DNA of 33,139 bases, taken from an uncultured Clostridia bacterium (lineage in GTDB: Bacteria; Bacillota; Clostridia; Oscillospirales; Ruminococcaceae). The position numbers and the translations under genes are program-made. The notes under the pieces were generated by a model that worked only from the letters and a program-made list of their open reading frames with translations, had not been told where the DNA came from and searched no databases. Positions 15,993 to 23,708 of the stretch are shown piece after piece. Numbering within the stretch: the first letter of the stretch is position 1; every line of letters begins with the position of its first letter. The stretch lies in contig CALWZE010000033.1 of NCBI GenBank assembly GCA_944385925.1, forward strand, positions 1 to 33,139, given 5' to 3'.

Positions 15993-17201
15993 TTAGCGCA
16001 AATAGGACAAAAAGCTCTCCCCATTTTCCGGTGCGGGGACGCCAAAAAAGTCGCAGGCCGTTGCGCCAGCGTCCGACAGCGTCTTGCGCAAACCGATAAA
16101 TCCAGGTGCAGCGCCCTGTTTATAAAGCAGAAGGGGGACGCATTCACGGGTATGGTGCGGATGGCCGATCGTGGGATCATTTCCGTGATCCGCCATAACG
16201 ATCAAGACGTCCTGCGGCGCAAGCTCCGGAAGCAGTCTGCCGATTGCCTCGTCCGCTGTGCGCAGGCGTTCAGCATAGGCAGGAACATTTTCCCGATGCC
16301 CGCACAGATCGGTCTCCTGCACGTTGGTGCAGATAAACCCTGTATCATGCGCACGAACAATTTCAATCGTGCGTTCAAGCACCGCTTTGGTTTCGACCAT
16401 CGAAATGCTGGTTCCTGCCGGATTCTCGACTACATCGGCCACTTTGCCCAGCAGGAATACCGGCACACCGCTTCTGCCGAGAATCGTCTGCGCCTGTACA
16501 TTTGCATCCACCCCAAATCCCATATGGATGCAGTGATAATTCTTGTTGTAGCAACCGGACTTTGGCGCGTTCACACCCAGGTAATCCGGCCGCGGATGCT
16601 CCACCGCAGCCAGCATATCCTCGATAGATACCTCACTGCCGCCAAAAACAATCACGCGAGGCACCTTGGTGACCGTGCGCACCAGCCGGCCGATTTCGAG
16701 CGCTTTTTCAAAGTCAATGTAGTCAATCGCAGCCTCCACATTGACCGCCTGTCCGGGATCACATTCTATATTGTCCGCAACGGTTACCGCACCGTCCACA
16801 ATCAGCAGACGTTCTCCCTCAAAGTGATATTCCTCCACCTTGTGTCCGTGCGACTCCAGCAGTTCTTTTGTCTGATCAATGCGCAGCTTGAACGGTTCGG
16901 CAAACACTTTGTCCGGATGGGTTCCCATAATCTCCTGATGACCCATAAAGGTATCCGCACCGCTGTGCATCAGCTGTGCACGGCCGAAAAGCGCCTTGTC
17001 GGAATACTTCATCCACTCGGTTTCAAAGCCGGCCGCGTTCATCAGTCCCAACTTCTCCAGCGTCGGCAGTTTCAGGCCGGGCGTATTTTCCGCGATGTGG
17101 CGGAAGGTGTGCGCGCCTGTGTCGGCAGGGCGTACCCGCGGGACATCCTCCATGGCGCCCATGCCGAATCCGTCCAGTACAATAATAATAAATCTGCTCA
17201 T
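15993..17201 (-). CDS. yhfW: YhfW-like phosphopentomutase-family enzyme
   Basis: This 402-residue alkaline-phosphatase-superfamily metalloenzyme is related to phosphopentomutase DeoB. DeoB interconverts ribose 1- and 5-phosphate using two Mn2+ ions and a phospho-threonine. The metal-binding start is FIIIVLDGFGMGAM, the catalytic-Thr region is HSGADTFMGHQEIMGT, and metal ligands recur in TDLCGHRENVPAYAERL and MADHGNDPTIGHPHHTREC. Length matches DeoB and E. coli YhfW (about 408). The neighbours (YhfX, YhfS, Php, YhfT, YhfU, YhfY, YhfZ) point to YhfW rather than nucleoside-salvage DeoB. No purine or pyrimidine phosphorylase is nearby. The frame opens with a GTG at 17216 overlapping the previous gene, but the ATG at 17201 fits homology better. 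The substrate is unknown, presumably a phosphorylated sugar. Confidence 0.88.
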   Translation of the reverse strand: MSRFIIIVLDGFGMGAMEDVPRVRPADTGAHTFRHIAENTPGLKLPTLEKLGLMNAAGFETEWMKYSDKALFGRAQLMHSGADTFMGHQEIMGTHPDKVFAEPFKLRIDQTKELLESHGHKVEEYHFEGERLLIVDGAVTVADNIECDPGQAVNVEAAIDYIDFEKALEIGRLVRTVTKVPRVIVFGGSEVSIEDMLAAVEHPRPDYLGVNAPKSGCYNKNYHCIHMGFGVDANVQAQTILGRSGVPVFLLGKVADVVENPAGTSISMVETKAVLERTIEIVRAHDTGFICTNVQETDLCGHRENVPAYAERLRTADEAIGRLLPELAPQDVLIVMADHGNDPTIGHPHHTRECVPLLLYKQGAAPGFIGLRKTLSDAGATACDFFGVPAPENGESFLSYLR

Positions 17202-17212
17202 ATCCTTTTCTA

Positions 17213-18373
17213 TCACCTCAATCGTGTTCCAAGCGCAGAAAAGATTCCCACCAGTTTGGGCGCGCCCTTACTCAGTCCTTCCACAACGGCAACATCGCTT
17301 CGGGTCACAAAAATCTGGGTGCGGAAACACATGACAACCGGCGTTGAAACCGGGAAATTTCCCTTAAGGGTAAAATGATAATCTATGCTTTCGTCAGTCG
17401 GGGGTACTACCGCTGTCATGATTGCGCTCTCAAGATTTCCTCCAACCAGCGCATTTGCAAGATGCGAACGGCGATAATGCCCGCCGCCGTAACAAAGAGC
17501 ATCCGAACCGAAGTTGTGGGAAACTTCGCTGAGATATACATAAGCCGGACGCTCCGGCGCCTGCATATTGTCCACATGCCAGGGCGTTGTTCCGCTCAGA
17601 GCATGGCCCGGTTCCATGTGGGTTGCACCAAGTGCAGCCGCTTTGGGAACTGTCTCGCAGCAGCTCGCAGAAGGCATATTGACCTGCTCAATCTCGCAGC
17701 CCATCTCCCGCAGCATGGCAGCTGCCCTGCATACTGTATGAGCATTCTCGGTCGCCTCCAGCTTTCCTGTGCTGTCGTCATACAGGAAACACGGGAAACT
17801 GCAAACGCCTGCAATTCGGACCCGGCGCAGCGCGCGAATCTGTTCAACCGTGCGCTCCAGTTCAGACAAAGAGACTCCGCATTCCTGACCGGAATAAAGG
17901 TGATCCTTCTCGTCGCGAGCACGCAGCATCAAAGACTGCTGCATACCGAGCTGTCCGCATGCAGCGTCTATTTCGGCAGCTTTCTGCACAGAATAAACCG
18001 TCATAATATCCGGTTTACCTTCCAGGATCGGAATCAGCGCGTTTTTCGGCGTCTGAACCAGATGCCCGACATTTCCCAGCTTGCCGCCGCCATTCAGGAT
18101 GGTCAGCGCCTCTTTCCAGTCCACAGCAACCGCGCCTGCCCAGCCTGCCTGGGTCAGCCGTTTCGCAATCAGCGGATTGCGGCCGAGTTGTTTAAGCATA
18201 TAGTACAGCTTTATGCCGTATCGATCCGCCTGCGACTTAATTGCCGCCGCGTTTTCCAGGATCGCATCGAGATCCAGCACATAGGTATCCGGCATCAGCT
18301 CGCCGCGCGCATGAGCGGAAAGCGCATATTCAATCAGCGCCGGATTTCGCTGCATCAAAGTTGATAAAAACAT
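17213..18373 (-). CDS. yhfX: YhfX-like PLP enzyme (alanine-racemase fold)
   Basis: This 386-residue protein has an alanine-racemase-type PLP barrel (fold type III) at the N-terminus. The Schiff-base lysine is probably Lys61 in YYMLKQLGRNP. Later segments include GVCSFPCFLYDD, VNMPSASCCETVPKAAALGATHMEPGHALSGT and a C-terminal beta domain with GGGHYRRSHLANALVGG. Length equals E. coli YhfX (387). YhfX is uncharacterised. Family members racemise or act as aldolases on amino acids. It lies 9 bp after the yhfS-like gene, and its stop lies just before the yhfW start, so the genes are co-translated. Two PLP enzymes in one operon suggest an amino-bearing substrate. Confidence 0.9.
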   Translation of the reverse strand: MFLSTLMQRNPALIEYALSAHARGELMPDTYVLDLDAILENAAAIKSQADRYGIKLYYMLKQLGRNPLIAKRLTQAGWAGAVAVDWKEALTILNGGGKLGNVGHLVQTPKNALIPILEGKPDIMTVYSVQKAAEIDAACGQLGMQQSLMLRARDEKDHLYSGQECGVSLSELERTVEQIRALRRVRIAGVCSFPCFLYDDSTGKLEATENAHTVCRAAAMLREMGCEIEQVNMPSASCCETVPKAAALGATHMEPGHALSGTTPWHVDNMQAPERPAYVYLSEVSHNFGSDALCYGGGHYRRSHLANALVGGNLESAIMTAVVPPTDESIDYHFTLKGNFPVSTPVVMCFRTQIFVTRSDVAVVEGLSKGAPKLVGIFSALGTRLR

Positions 18374-18382
18374 GATTAAGCC

Positions 18383-19504
18383 TCATTCATTCGTGTTTTG
18401 AGCGTTAGCGACCAGCATAGCGCTTTGCAGGATCCGCAGCACCGTATCAACGCCAGCACGCATCGGATTTACCCGGATCATTCTCTTTTCCAGGCTCGGG
18501 TCCTGTGCGCGGAAAGTCCCGCTTACCCGGTACACCATCGGCGCAAATTCGTATTTGCTCTCGCTGCCAACCGGATGTGGTGCAGCGCCCAGCTTTTCCG
18601 CCGCCGCAATGACTGCCGGCGCGATTTCCTTTTCAAATTCCACAAGCAACACCTTGCTCTGCGCATTTGCAATCAGCGCCCTTTTTGCCCCCTGCAGCTC
18701 GCCGGCATTAATCCGCGCGCAAAGCTTTTCGGTCACCTCAGCCTGTACCGCCAGGGAAACAGGCGCATAAATCAGGCCGCGGACAGCTGCCATCGCCTCA
18801 TGTCCCTGAATCTGCGAGCCGCCGGAATACTGCATTTTTGCCACACGGTCGATGTATTCGGCACGTCCGATCATGACGCCGACCCCTTCCGGACCGAGCA
18901 CCTTGAAACAGCTGAAGGTCGCGATATCCGCGCCAAGCTGGCAGCCGACTGCGCCTGTCTTGAGGGCGGCATAGTTGTCGTCCGTCACAACCGGCAGCTG
19001 CGGCCGTTCGCCCTTGATAATGCCGATTACTTCGCCGAAATCATACCGGTCGTCTATTTTCTGCCGCGTCTGCTGCACAAGCGCGGCGTCCAGAACCATT
19101 GATTCATCCTGCAGAACCGCCCGCAGCGCCTGCGAATCGTTAAAATCCACTTTCACGATCTGCGCCGCCATAGATTCCAGGGTAATCGCCGTCGTCGGAT
19201 AAACCGGCGCATCATGTACCAGAATCCGGCCGCCCGGTCTCATGCAGCCAAGCAGCGCCCAGCGAATCGCGCCGGTGCCGGAACCGCGCACAAACAGTGC
19301 GCGCTCTGCATCAAACATATCTGCAAATACCTTTTCGGCTCGAATCGTCTGGTCGGGTTTATTGCGCGGCTGCCGGACGCCGAGGTCCCCCAGGCTGAGC
19401 ACGTCCAGGCCGTTAAAATGCCTTGTGACAGCGTCTACGGCCTTGAACTGCAATTGTTTCGCCTCTTCAATGGAAATTGAATGAAGCGGATATGTTTCCA
19501 GCAT
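18383..19504 (-). CDS. yhfS: YhfS-like PLP enzyme (aminotransferase fold)
   Basis: This 373-residue fold-type-I PLP protein has the pattern of class V aminotransferase/SelA-like enzymes. The cofactor-binding start is LFVRGSGTGAIRWALLG (about 70-88), the conserved aspartate region is PQLPVVTDDNYAALKTG, and the Schiff-base lysine is about residue 201 in TFSCFKVLGPEGVGVMIG. Length is close to E. coli YhfS (361). Such enzymes can be lyases or eliminases (for example D-glucosaminate-6-phosphate ammonia-lyase) rather than transaminases, so the reaction is open. The ATG at 19504 follows AGGAGG by 10 nt. A TTG at 19510 is the alternative start. It lies between php and yhfX. Confidence 0.88.
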   Translation of the reverse strand: MLETYPLHSISIEEAKQLQFKAVDAVTRHFNGLDVLSLGDLGVRQPRNKPDQTIRAEKVFADMFDAERALFVRGSGTGAIRWALLGCMRPGGRILVHDAPVYPTTAITLESMAAQIVKVDFNDSQALRAVLQDESMVLDAALVQQTRQKIDDRYDFGEVIGIIKGERPQLPVVTDDNYAALKTGAVGCQLGADIATFSCFKVLGPEGVGVMIGRAEYIDRVAKMQYSGGSQIQGHEAMAAVRGLIYAPVSLAVQAEVTEKLCARINAGELQGAKRALIANAQSKVLLVEFEKEIAPAVIAAAEKLGAAPHPVGSESKYEFAPMVYRVSGTFRAQDPSLEKRMIRVNPMRAGVDTVLRILQSAMLVANAQNTNE

Positions 19505-19528
19505 AGCCAAACGGCCTCCTTATCATTT

Positions 19529-20437
19529 TTAAAAGTCCAGAATACGCGCCGGATTATCTACCAGCATCGGCTTCATCTGTTCAAAGCTCACACCGCGCTC
19601 AGCAAGCAATTCGCGCAGCCGGCCAAGCACCGCCGTATAGCCATAGAATTTTCCAAATTTGGTCAGATAAGATTTTCTCGATATATCATTCGAAAGCAGG
19701 ATCTGTCCGGTATACCCCTTCTCCATCAGTTTAACCAGATTATCCGCTCTGGTTTCATCCGGCAGATAGGTAAATTTTCCACAGGTATCAAACCCAATGC
19801 TGACGCCCGTTTCAAAGATCCGCTCATAGTAGTCAATGTCATTTGCGAGGTCAAGATGGCCAAGAATAATTTTCCCGGGGTCCATCCCTTCCCCTTTCAG
19901 CAGCGCAGCCTGCTCCAGCGCAAGTCCGCCCAGCTGGCAGTGCGTCGTCACAGGACATCCGGTCTCTACCGACGCCCTGGCTGCCGCCGTTAAAACCTTT
20001 CGCTCGCTCGGCGCCATCTCAAACTGCCCCGCCGCTACCTCACCGATAATTCCCGCCCGGATTCCGGTGCCGTCAATCCCCTCGGTGATCTCGCGGACAA
20101 ACAGCTTTGCGATTTCGTTTGTGTCGCTCTCTTTTACCCACTGCGGATGATAAGCAGCGAGATAAAATCCGGTTGAACAGACTATATGCATGCCGGTCTG
20201 TTCACTGTACTCCCGGAGCGCAAGCACGTCGCGCCCCATATCATTGCAGGTAACCTCAATCACAGCTTCACCGCCCAGCGCTTTGAGCTTGAGCAGTTCC
20301 TGCAAAATCAGTTCATGGTCGTCAAACGTGCTGTCAGAATCCCCTCGCACGGGGCTTAAATCAAGGGCAATGTGCTCGTGGCACATAGTCACACCAAGCT
20401 GCTTCTTTTCGATCTCTCCGCAGACTGTACGTATCAT
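19529..20437 (-). CDS. php: Php-like phosphotriesterase homology protein
   Basis: This 302-residue amidohydrolase-superfamily enzyme has the TIM barrel of bacterial phosphotriesterase. The binuclear metal site is visible: HEH at 20-22, the bridging position Glu133 in IIGEVAAG, His166 in TTHCQLGG, His194 in ILGHLDL and Asp251 in LLSNDIS. As in E. coli Php, glutamate takes the place of the carbamylated lysine of true phosphotriesterase. Family members act as lactonases, sulfolactonases or phospho-sugar lactone or ester hydrolases, and the natural substrate of Php is not established. An AAAGGA site precedes the ATG. It sits between yhfT and yhfS, 19 bp from yhfS. Confidence 0.92.
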   Translation of the reverse strand: MIRTVCGEIEKKQLGVTMCHEHIALDLSPVRGDSDSTFDDHELILQELLKLKALGGEAVIEVTCNDMGRDVLALREYSEQTGMHIVCSTGFYLAAYHPQWVKESDTNEIAKLFVREITEGIDGTGIRAGIIGEVAAGQFEMAPSERKVLTAAARASVETGCPVTTHCQLGGLALEQAALLKGEGMDPGKIILGHLDLANDIDYYERIFETGVSIGFDTCGKFTYLPDETRADNLVKLMEKGYTGQILLSNDISRKSYLTKFGKFYGYTAVLGRLRELLAERGVSFEQMKPMLVDNPARILDF

Positions 20438-20469
20438 TTTCGTGACGATTCCTTTCTATTTGACGATTT

Positions 20470-20501
20470 CGGGAGATGGCGCTTAAGAGCGCCATCTCCC
20501 G
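20470..20501. other. Strong hairpin between yhfT and php
   Basis: A perfect 14-bp stem (20470-20483 and 20488-20501) with a 4-nt loop sits in the 84-bp gap between yhfT and php. In the direction of transcription no T run follows it, so it is more likely an mRNA processing or stability element than a terminator. Confidence 0.6.
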
Positions 20502-20521
20502 TAAAAAATCCATCAGGTCAT

Positions 20522-21844
20522 TCAGGCAAGCGGTGCAAACAGACCAACAACGGTCAGCAGGTTGAGGATCAGGCCGGTGCCGATTGCCGCAACCGGGCCA
20601 ATCGCCATCTTCATGATCTTCTTACCGGTATACTCGTTGATGAAGTAGATCGTGGCGCCAATGAAGAAGCCGGTCGCTCCGCCCATGGTAATGCAGGCGT
20701 TCATCGAACCGATCAGCAGCGCCAGCTCAACGCAGATACCCATCGAGCTGCGGATATTGTCCGAAGCGTCGCGCATCGAGGGATATTTGCCCAGGAATTT
20801 GCCGATGAAGGTGAGCAGGATGACTTCGACAAACATAACGGCCGCGCCGACAACCGCCGCAAGGAGCGGGTTCGGCATGATGTAGCCGATGCAGTACACG
20901 AAGGTATAGCCTGCAACGCCGTACACACCGGTGGTGATAGCGGTGGTTGCGATCAGCGGAATAAAGCCGAGGCCGCGCATGAACTCGTTGAGAGCAGCCT
21001 CACGGATCAGGGAAGCCGCATTGGGAGAACCGGCATACGCTTCGGCCAGCTGATAAACCGACGCATAGGAACCGGCGAAGATGCGGATGTTGGCAGCAAT
21101 CGCGATAAGCGCGGCGCCGATCATGAGCAGCGGGAGATTCTTTTTAATGCGCAGCACGCGCTCGGAGAAGACGTTGGTAAGCTGCTCCGCTTCCTCTTTG
21201 GAACGCTCGTGCTTGGTCTTGTTGTCCTTTGCAATCGCAAAGCCGACAAGCAGGATAACGCCGATGAACATGGTCCAGGCGTCTTCGCTGAATGCGACCT
21301 TATCGGTCAGCAGCGCAACAAGCTTCGGGCCGCCGATGCGGGCAAGAATTACGACAACCGCAGAGATAAAGCCCTGCTTTTTGCCGAACTGCATGAACAC
21401 CGCAACGATCGGGAACAGGGAGAATCCGGTGACAACATAGGTCTGCAGTACGCCCATCGCGCCGATCAGGTCAACCGGCAGGAAGGTGAGCGCGGTGTTG
21501 ATACCGGTCAGCGCGGTCAGGCACAGAGCGCCCCAGGCGCCGCCCAGAATCGGCGCGACCCACTTTTTCGGGCTGATAACACCGAGGATATCCGTGGTCA
21601 GGAACAGGAGCCAGGGGTTGAGCAGGTTGGTTGTCATGGTCAGCGAAATACCGACCGAAGCAATAAAGCCAACGCTCATACCGAAAGCAATCGAAGCCAT
21701 CTGCGGGCGCGAAAGGCGGCCCTCAAGATACTCCGGCATGACAGGACGAATGCCGTCATGGAAGCACGCGACGCCAAGATGCGACGCGAGCGCGGTCGTT
21801 GCGCACAAAAGCACGACAACGATCAGGTTTACCGCAGTCAACAT
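20522..21844 (-). CDS. yhfT: YhfT-like multispanning membrane protein
   Basis: This 440-residue hydrophobic protein has about ten or eleven predicted helices and belongs to the YhfT family (E. coli 434 residues). The N-terminus is membrane-embedded (MLTAVNLIVVVLLCATTALA). Recognisable polar motifs between helices are PVMPEYLEGRLSRPQMA near residue 38 and a late GATGFFIGATIYFINEYTGKK. It most likely transports the substrate of this operon, perhaps with the small YhfU protein, but no transport data are known to me. The open frame extends upstream to 21919 over the yhfU end. The ATG at 21844 has a clear AAGGAGG site and is the real start. The yhfU stop lies 25 bp upstream. Confidence 0.9.
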   Translation of the reverse strand: MLTAVNLIVVVLLCATTALASHLGVACFHDGIRPVMPEYLEGRLSRPQMASIAFGMSVGFIASVGISLTMTTNLLNPWLLFLTTDILGVISPKKWVAPILGGAWGALCLTALTGINTALTFLPVDLIGAMGVLQTYVVTGFSLFPIVAVFMQFGKKQGFISAVVVILARIGGPKLVALLTDKVAFSEDAWTMFIGVILLVGFAIAKDNKTKHERSKEEAEQLTNVFSERVLRIKKNLPLLMIGAALIAIAANIRIFAGSYASVYQLAEAYAGSPNAASLIREAALNEFMRGLGFIPLIATTAITTGVYGVAGYTFVYCIGYIMPNPLLAAVVGAAVMFVEVILLTFIGKFLGKYPSMRDASDNIRSSMGICVELALLIGSMNACITMGGATGFFIGATIYFINEYTGKKIMKMAIGPVAAIGTGLILNLLTVVGLFAPLA

Positions 21845-21869
21845 AACAAAAATCCTCCTTAATATATGC

Positions 21870-22229
21870 TTACTGGTTCTTCTCCAGCAAAGCCTCCACC
21901 AGAAGCGGCACAGTCTCATCGATCATCTCGATTGTCATGCCGAAAACGACTTTTCCCTCATCGATGAATTTTTTCATCTCTTCCTTGTTGGGTTTTCCGC
22001 CGTTTTTGCAGACTGTGCAGCATTTTGAATACCCGACCATACCGATCAGGATTGCGATGGCGGCGCCTCCTCCGCTCTCGCAGCCGCCGAAATAATAATC
22101 CACCTGGCCGCTTTTCAGCATCGGAACCGCGCCCATATCGGTTGTGATAACCGTTTCAATGTCCGGGCAGGCGCGCTTGATTGCCGCCTCCATCTCATTT
22201 TTCTTCAGTCCGCCAATTGCAATTTTCAT
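21870..22229 (-). CDS. yhfU: YhfU-like DUF2620 protein
   Basis: This small soluble protein of 119 residues matches E. coli YhfU (117 residues, DUF2620). It opens with MKIAIGGLKKNEMEAAIKRA and has a glycine-rich motif, DYYFGGCESGGGAAIAILIG, around residues 44-63. Two further cysteines follow in YSKCCTVCKNGG. The fold is unknown to me. Always being beside yhfT suggests it is a soluble partner of that membrane protein. It is preceded by a weak terminator-like hairpin (22254-22277) that separates it from the regulator genes. Confidence 0.88.
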   Translation of the reverse strand: MKIAIGGLKKNEMEAAIKRACPDIETVITTDMGAVPMLKSGQVDYYFGGCESGGGAAIAILIGMVGYSKCCTVCKNGGKPNKEEMKKFIDEGKVVFGMTIEMIDETVPLLVEALLEKNQ

Positions 22230-22253
22230 ATTGTGATCCTTTCCTCAGTCTTT

Positions 22254-22277
22254 AAAAACAAATGCCGGCGGCATTTG
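22254..22277 (-). terminator. Probable attenuator between yhfY and yhfU
   Basis: Arms centred near 22268 (22259-22267 and 22269-22277) form a short stem followed on the minus strand by TTTTT (complement of 22254-22258). It sits inside the operon, after the two regulator genes and before the transport and enzyme genes, so it probably allows partial or controlled read-through. Confidence 0.6.
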
Positions 22278-22291
22278 CAGGTTTCATTTTT

Positions 22292-22660
22292 TCAGCCTTC
22301 TGCTTCGCGCTCGCAGAGCAATGTGCCGACATGAACAAGCATGAAGTCCTGCTCGTCCCGGGACAATTCGTTTTGTATCCGTGAAAGCACGGTATCAACG
22401 ATCTTCTGCGCCAGGGGATATACCGGCTCCATTTTGATCTGCTCTACCAGAGCTGAGTCCAGCGGATTCACCGCTTCTCCCGTCTCGATCCGCTTAAACG
22501 CGGATGCAAGATGTGTGATCATGACGCCGGCATTTTCTTCGGTCAGTTCGATATCGAAATCATTTTTGAAAATGTCGACAATCAGCAGCAGATCCTCATA
22601 TCCGCTTTCGCTGGTCAGGCCGCAATTTTTAATGACCTCGAATCTCGGTGTGAGTTCCAT
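22292..22660 (-). CDS. yhfY: YhfY-like PRD-domain protein
   Basis: This 122-residue protein consists of a single PRD (PTS regulation domain)-like helical bundle, as in E. coli YhfY (120 residues). The segment ENAGVMITHLASAFKRIETGE includes the conserved His of PRD modules, and DEQDFMLVHVGTLLCER contains a second one. PRDs in antiterminators and activators are phosphorylated on histidine by PTS proteins. Here there is no RNA- or DNA-binding part, so it may act through YhfZ. The start is the ATG at 22660 with AAAGGAA upstream. The long frame running up to 22936 overlaps yhfZ and is not real. Confidence 0.85.
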   Translation of the reverse strand: MELTPRFEVIKNCGLTSESGYEDLLLIVDIFKNDFDIELTEENAGVMITHLASAFKRIETGEAVNPLDSALVEQIKMEPVYPLAQKIVDTVLSRIQNELSRDEQDFMLVHVGTLLCEREAEG

Positions 22661-22706
22661 TGAAACTAATTCCTTTCTGCGCATTCTTTTTTTCAGCAAA
22701 CTGCTG

Positions 22707-23630
22707 TTAATAGTTCGGAAGAGCTTCGCCACGCATAACCTGCTTTTGTATCTCTTCCACCGCCTTCGGGTCCATGCAGCGTCTGAGACAATTTGCGGTC
22801 GCGGCATCTTTTTCGCGGATAATAATCGCGGCGGCTGTGTTGTTTGCAAAACGGCCGCCGTCCTTGAGCGGTTTTGCCTCGATAAACTCGCTGTCGAACG
22901 GCTTTTCCATGCTCCAGACCGTTGCATCGATAACACCGTCGCGAATGTGATCCAAAATATGGATATATTGAAGCGGAACGAGCGTTTTTTCCTTGTCGCG
23001 GAACAGCTCGTCGATCCAGCTCATCTGATCATGGGAAGAACGGTCAACCCCGATCTTGACAGGTTTGCCCGCCTGCGGCACGAATCCACGCCGGGTAATC
23101 AGGAAATGGTCGTTGATATAAGTATATGGAGAGAACTGAAACAGGATTCGGACAGGATATTTCTGTTTCAAATAGTATTCCGCAGTATATGCACTGACGA
23201 TAGCGAACTCGTATCTTCCCTCGAGCAGGGCATCAAGCCTTCTGTCCGCACCGGACATGTATGCCATGCCAACATCCAGCCCGTTTTTTTCCAATATTTC
23301 CAAAACACCGGTTACAAAACCTTCATACCGCAGCGAATAGGGCAGCGGCATTACGCCGAAAATCGTTGACCGGCCGCTCGCCTTTAACAGCTTGTCGTAA
23401 TCCAACGCGGTAAGAAAAGTTCCCATATGTCCGCGTGTATCCAATTGAATGGCCCCGCTGTTTTCCAGTGTTTTGATTGCATTCTGAACGGTTCCTCGCG
23501 CAACACCGAACAGTTCGGTGTAATTCACGATGGTCGTCATCCGTTCGCCGGCATTTTTCCCAAGGAGATCGCTGGCAATTTCCTTGAGCACTACGGCGTT
23601 TTTCTGTTCGTTTCCTTTCGAAATTGCCAT
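22707..23630 (-). CDS. yhfZ: YhfZ-like transcriptional regulator
   Basis: This 307-residue DNA-binding regulator has an N-terminal winged helix of the GntR-like/YhfZ type, with NYTELFGVARGTVQNAIKTLENSGAIQLDTRGHMGTFL at about 40-77. The C-terminal YhfZ domain resembles a periplasmic-binding fold (YSLRYEGFVTGVLEILEKNG, PVKIGVDRSSHDQ) and probably senses a small molecule. E. coli YhfZ is about 301 residues. The frame extends 24 codons further, but those overlap the promoter. The ATG at 23630 with GAGAG upstream is the start. It is the first gene of the operon and probably regulates it through the repeats at 23641-23662 and 23709-23730. Confidence 0.9.
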   Translation of the reverse strand: MAISKGNEQKNAVVLKEIASDLLGKNAGERMTTIVNYTELFGVARGTVQNAIKTLENSGAIQLDTRGHMGTFLTALDYDKLLKASGRSTIFGVMPLPYSLRYEGFVTGVLEILEKNGLDVGMAYMSGADRRLDALLEGRYEFAIVSAYTAEYYLKQKYPVRILFQFSPYTYINDHFLITRRGFVPQAGKPVKIGVDRSSHDQMSWIDELFRDKEKTLVPLQYIHILDHIRDGVIDATVWSMEKPFDSEFIEAKPLKDGGRFANNTAAAIIIREKDAATANCLRRCMDPKAVEEIQKQVMRGEALPNY

Positions 23631-23640
23631 TGTCTCTCTC

Positions 23641-23662
23641 AATTTACATTTTTTTGTACATT
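23641..23662. repeat. Operator-like 22-bp repeat, proximal copy
   Basis: This 22-bp element lies just upstream of yhfZ and downstream of the -10 box. It matches the copy at 23709-23730 at 20 of 22 positions. Read on the minus strand it contains two ATGTA-type half-sites about 12 bp apart. It is a candidate YhfZ binding site. Confidence 0.6.
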
Positions 23663-23672
23663 CACTGTAATT

Positions 23673-23702
23673 ATTATAACATTCATGCTGCGCAATCTTC
23701 AA
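23673..23702 (-). promoter_or_regulatory. Promoter of the yhf-like operon
   Basis: On the minus strand there is a perfect TATAAT (complement of 23673-23678) with an upstream TG extension. A TTGAAG -35 box (complement of 23697-23702) lies 18 bp away. It sits between the two 22-bp repeats, about 43 bp from the yhfZ start. Confidence 0.75.
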
Positions 23703-23708
23703 TTGATG

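Noticed and set aside
15993..17201. Simple assignment as nucleoside-salvage phosphopentomutase DeoB
   Set aside because: The sequence is DeoB-like, but all neighbours are yhf homologues and no nucleoside phosphorylase, deaminase or deoxyribose aldolase is present, so the YhfW assignment is preferred.
20522..22229. YhfT/YhfU as a PTS EIIC/EIIB pair, prompted by the PRD protein YhfY
   Set aside because: YhfU lacks the N-terminal cysteine P-loop of EIIB proteins, and YhfT shows no EIIC signature. No EIIA or HPr-like gene is present.
22661..22936. Upstream extension of the yhfY frame
   Set aside because: It overlaps the end of yhfZ and is basic and serine-rich. The ATG at 22660 with its ribosome site and the family length fit better.
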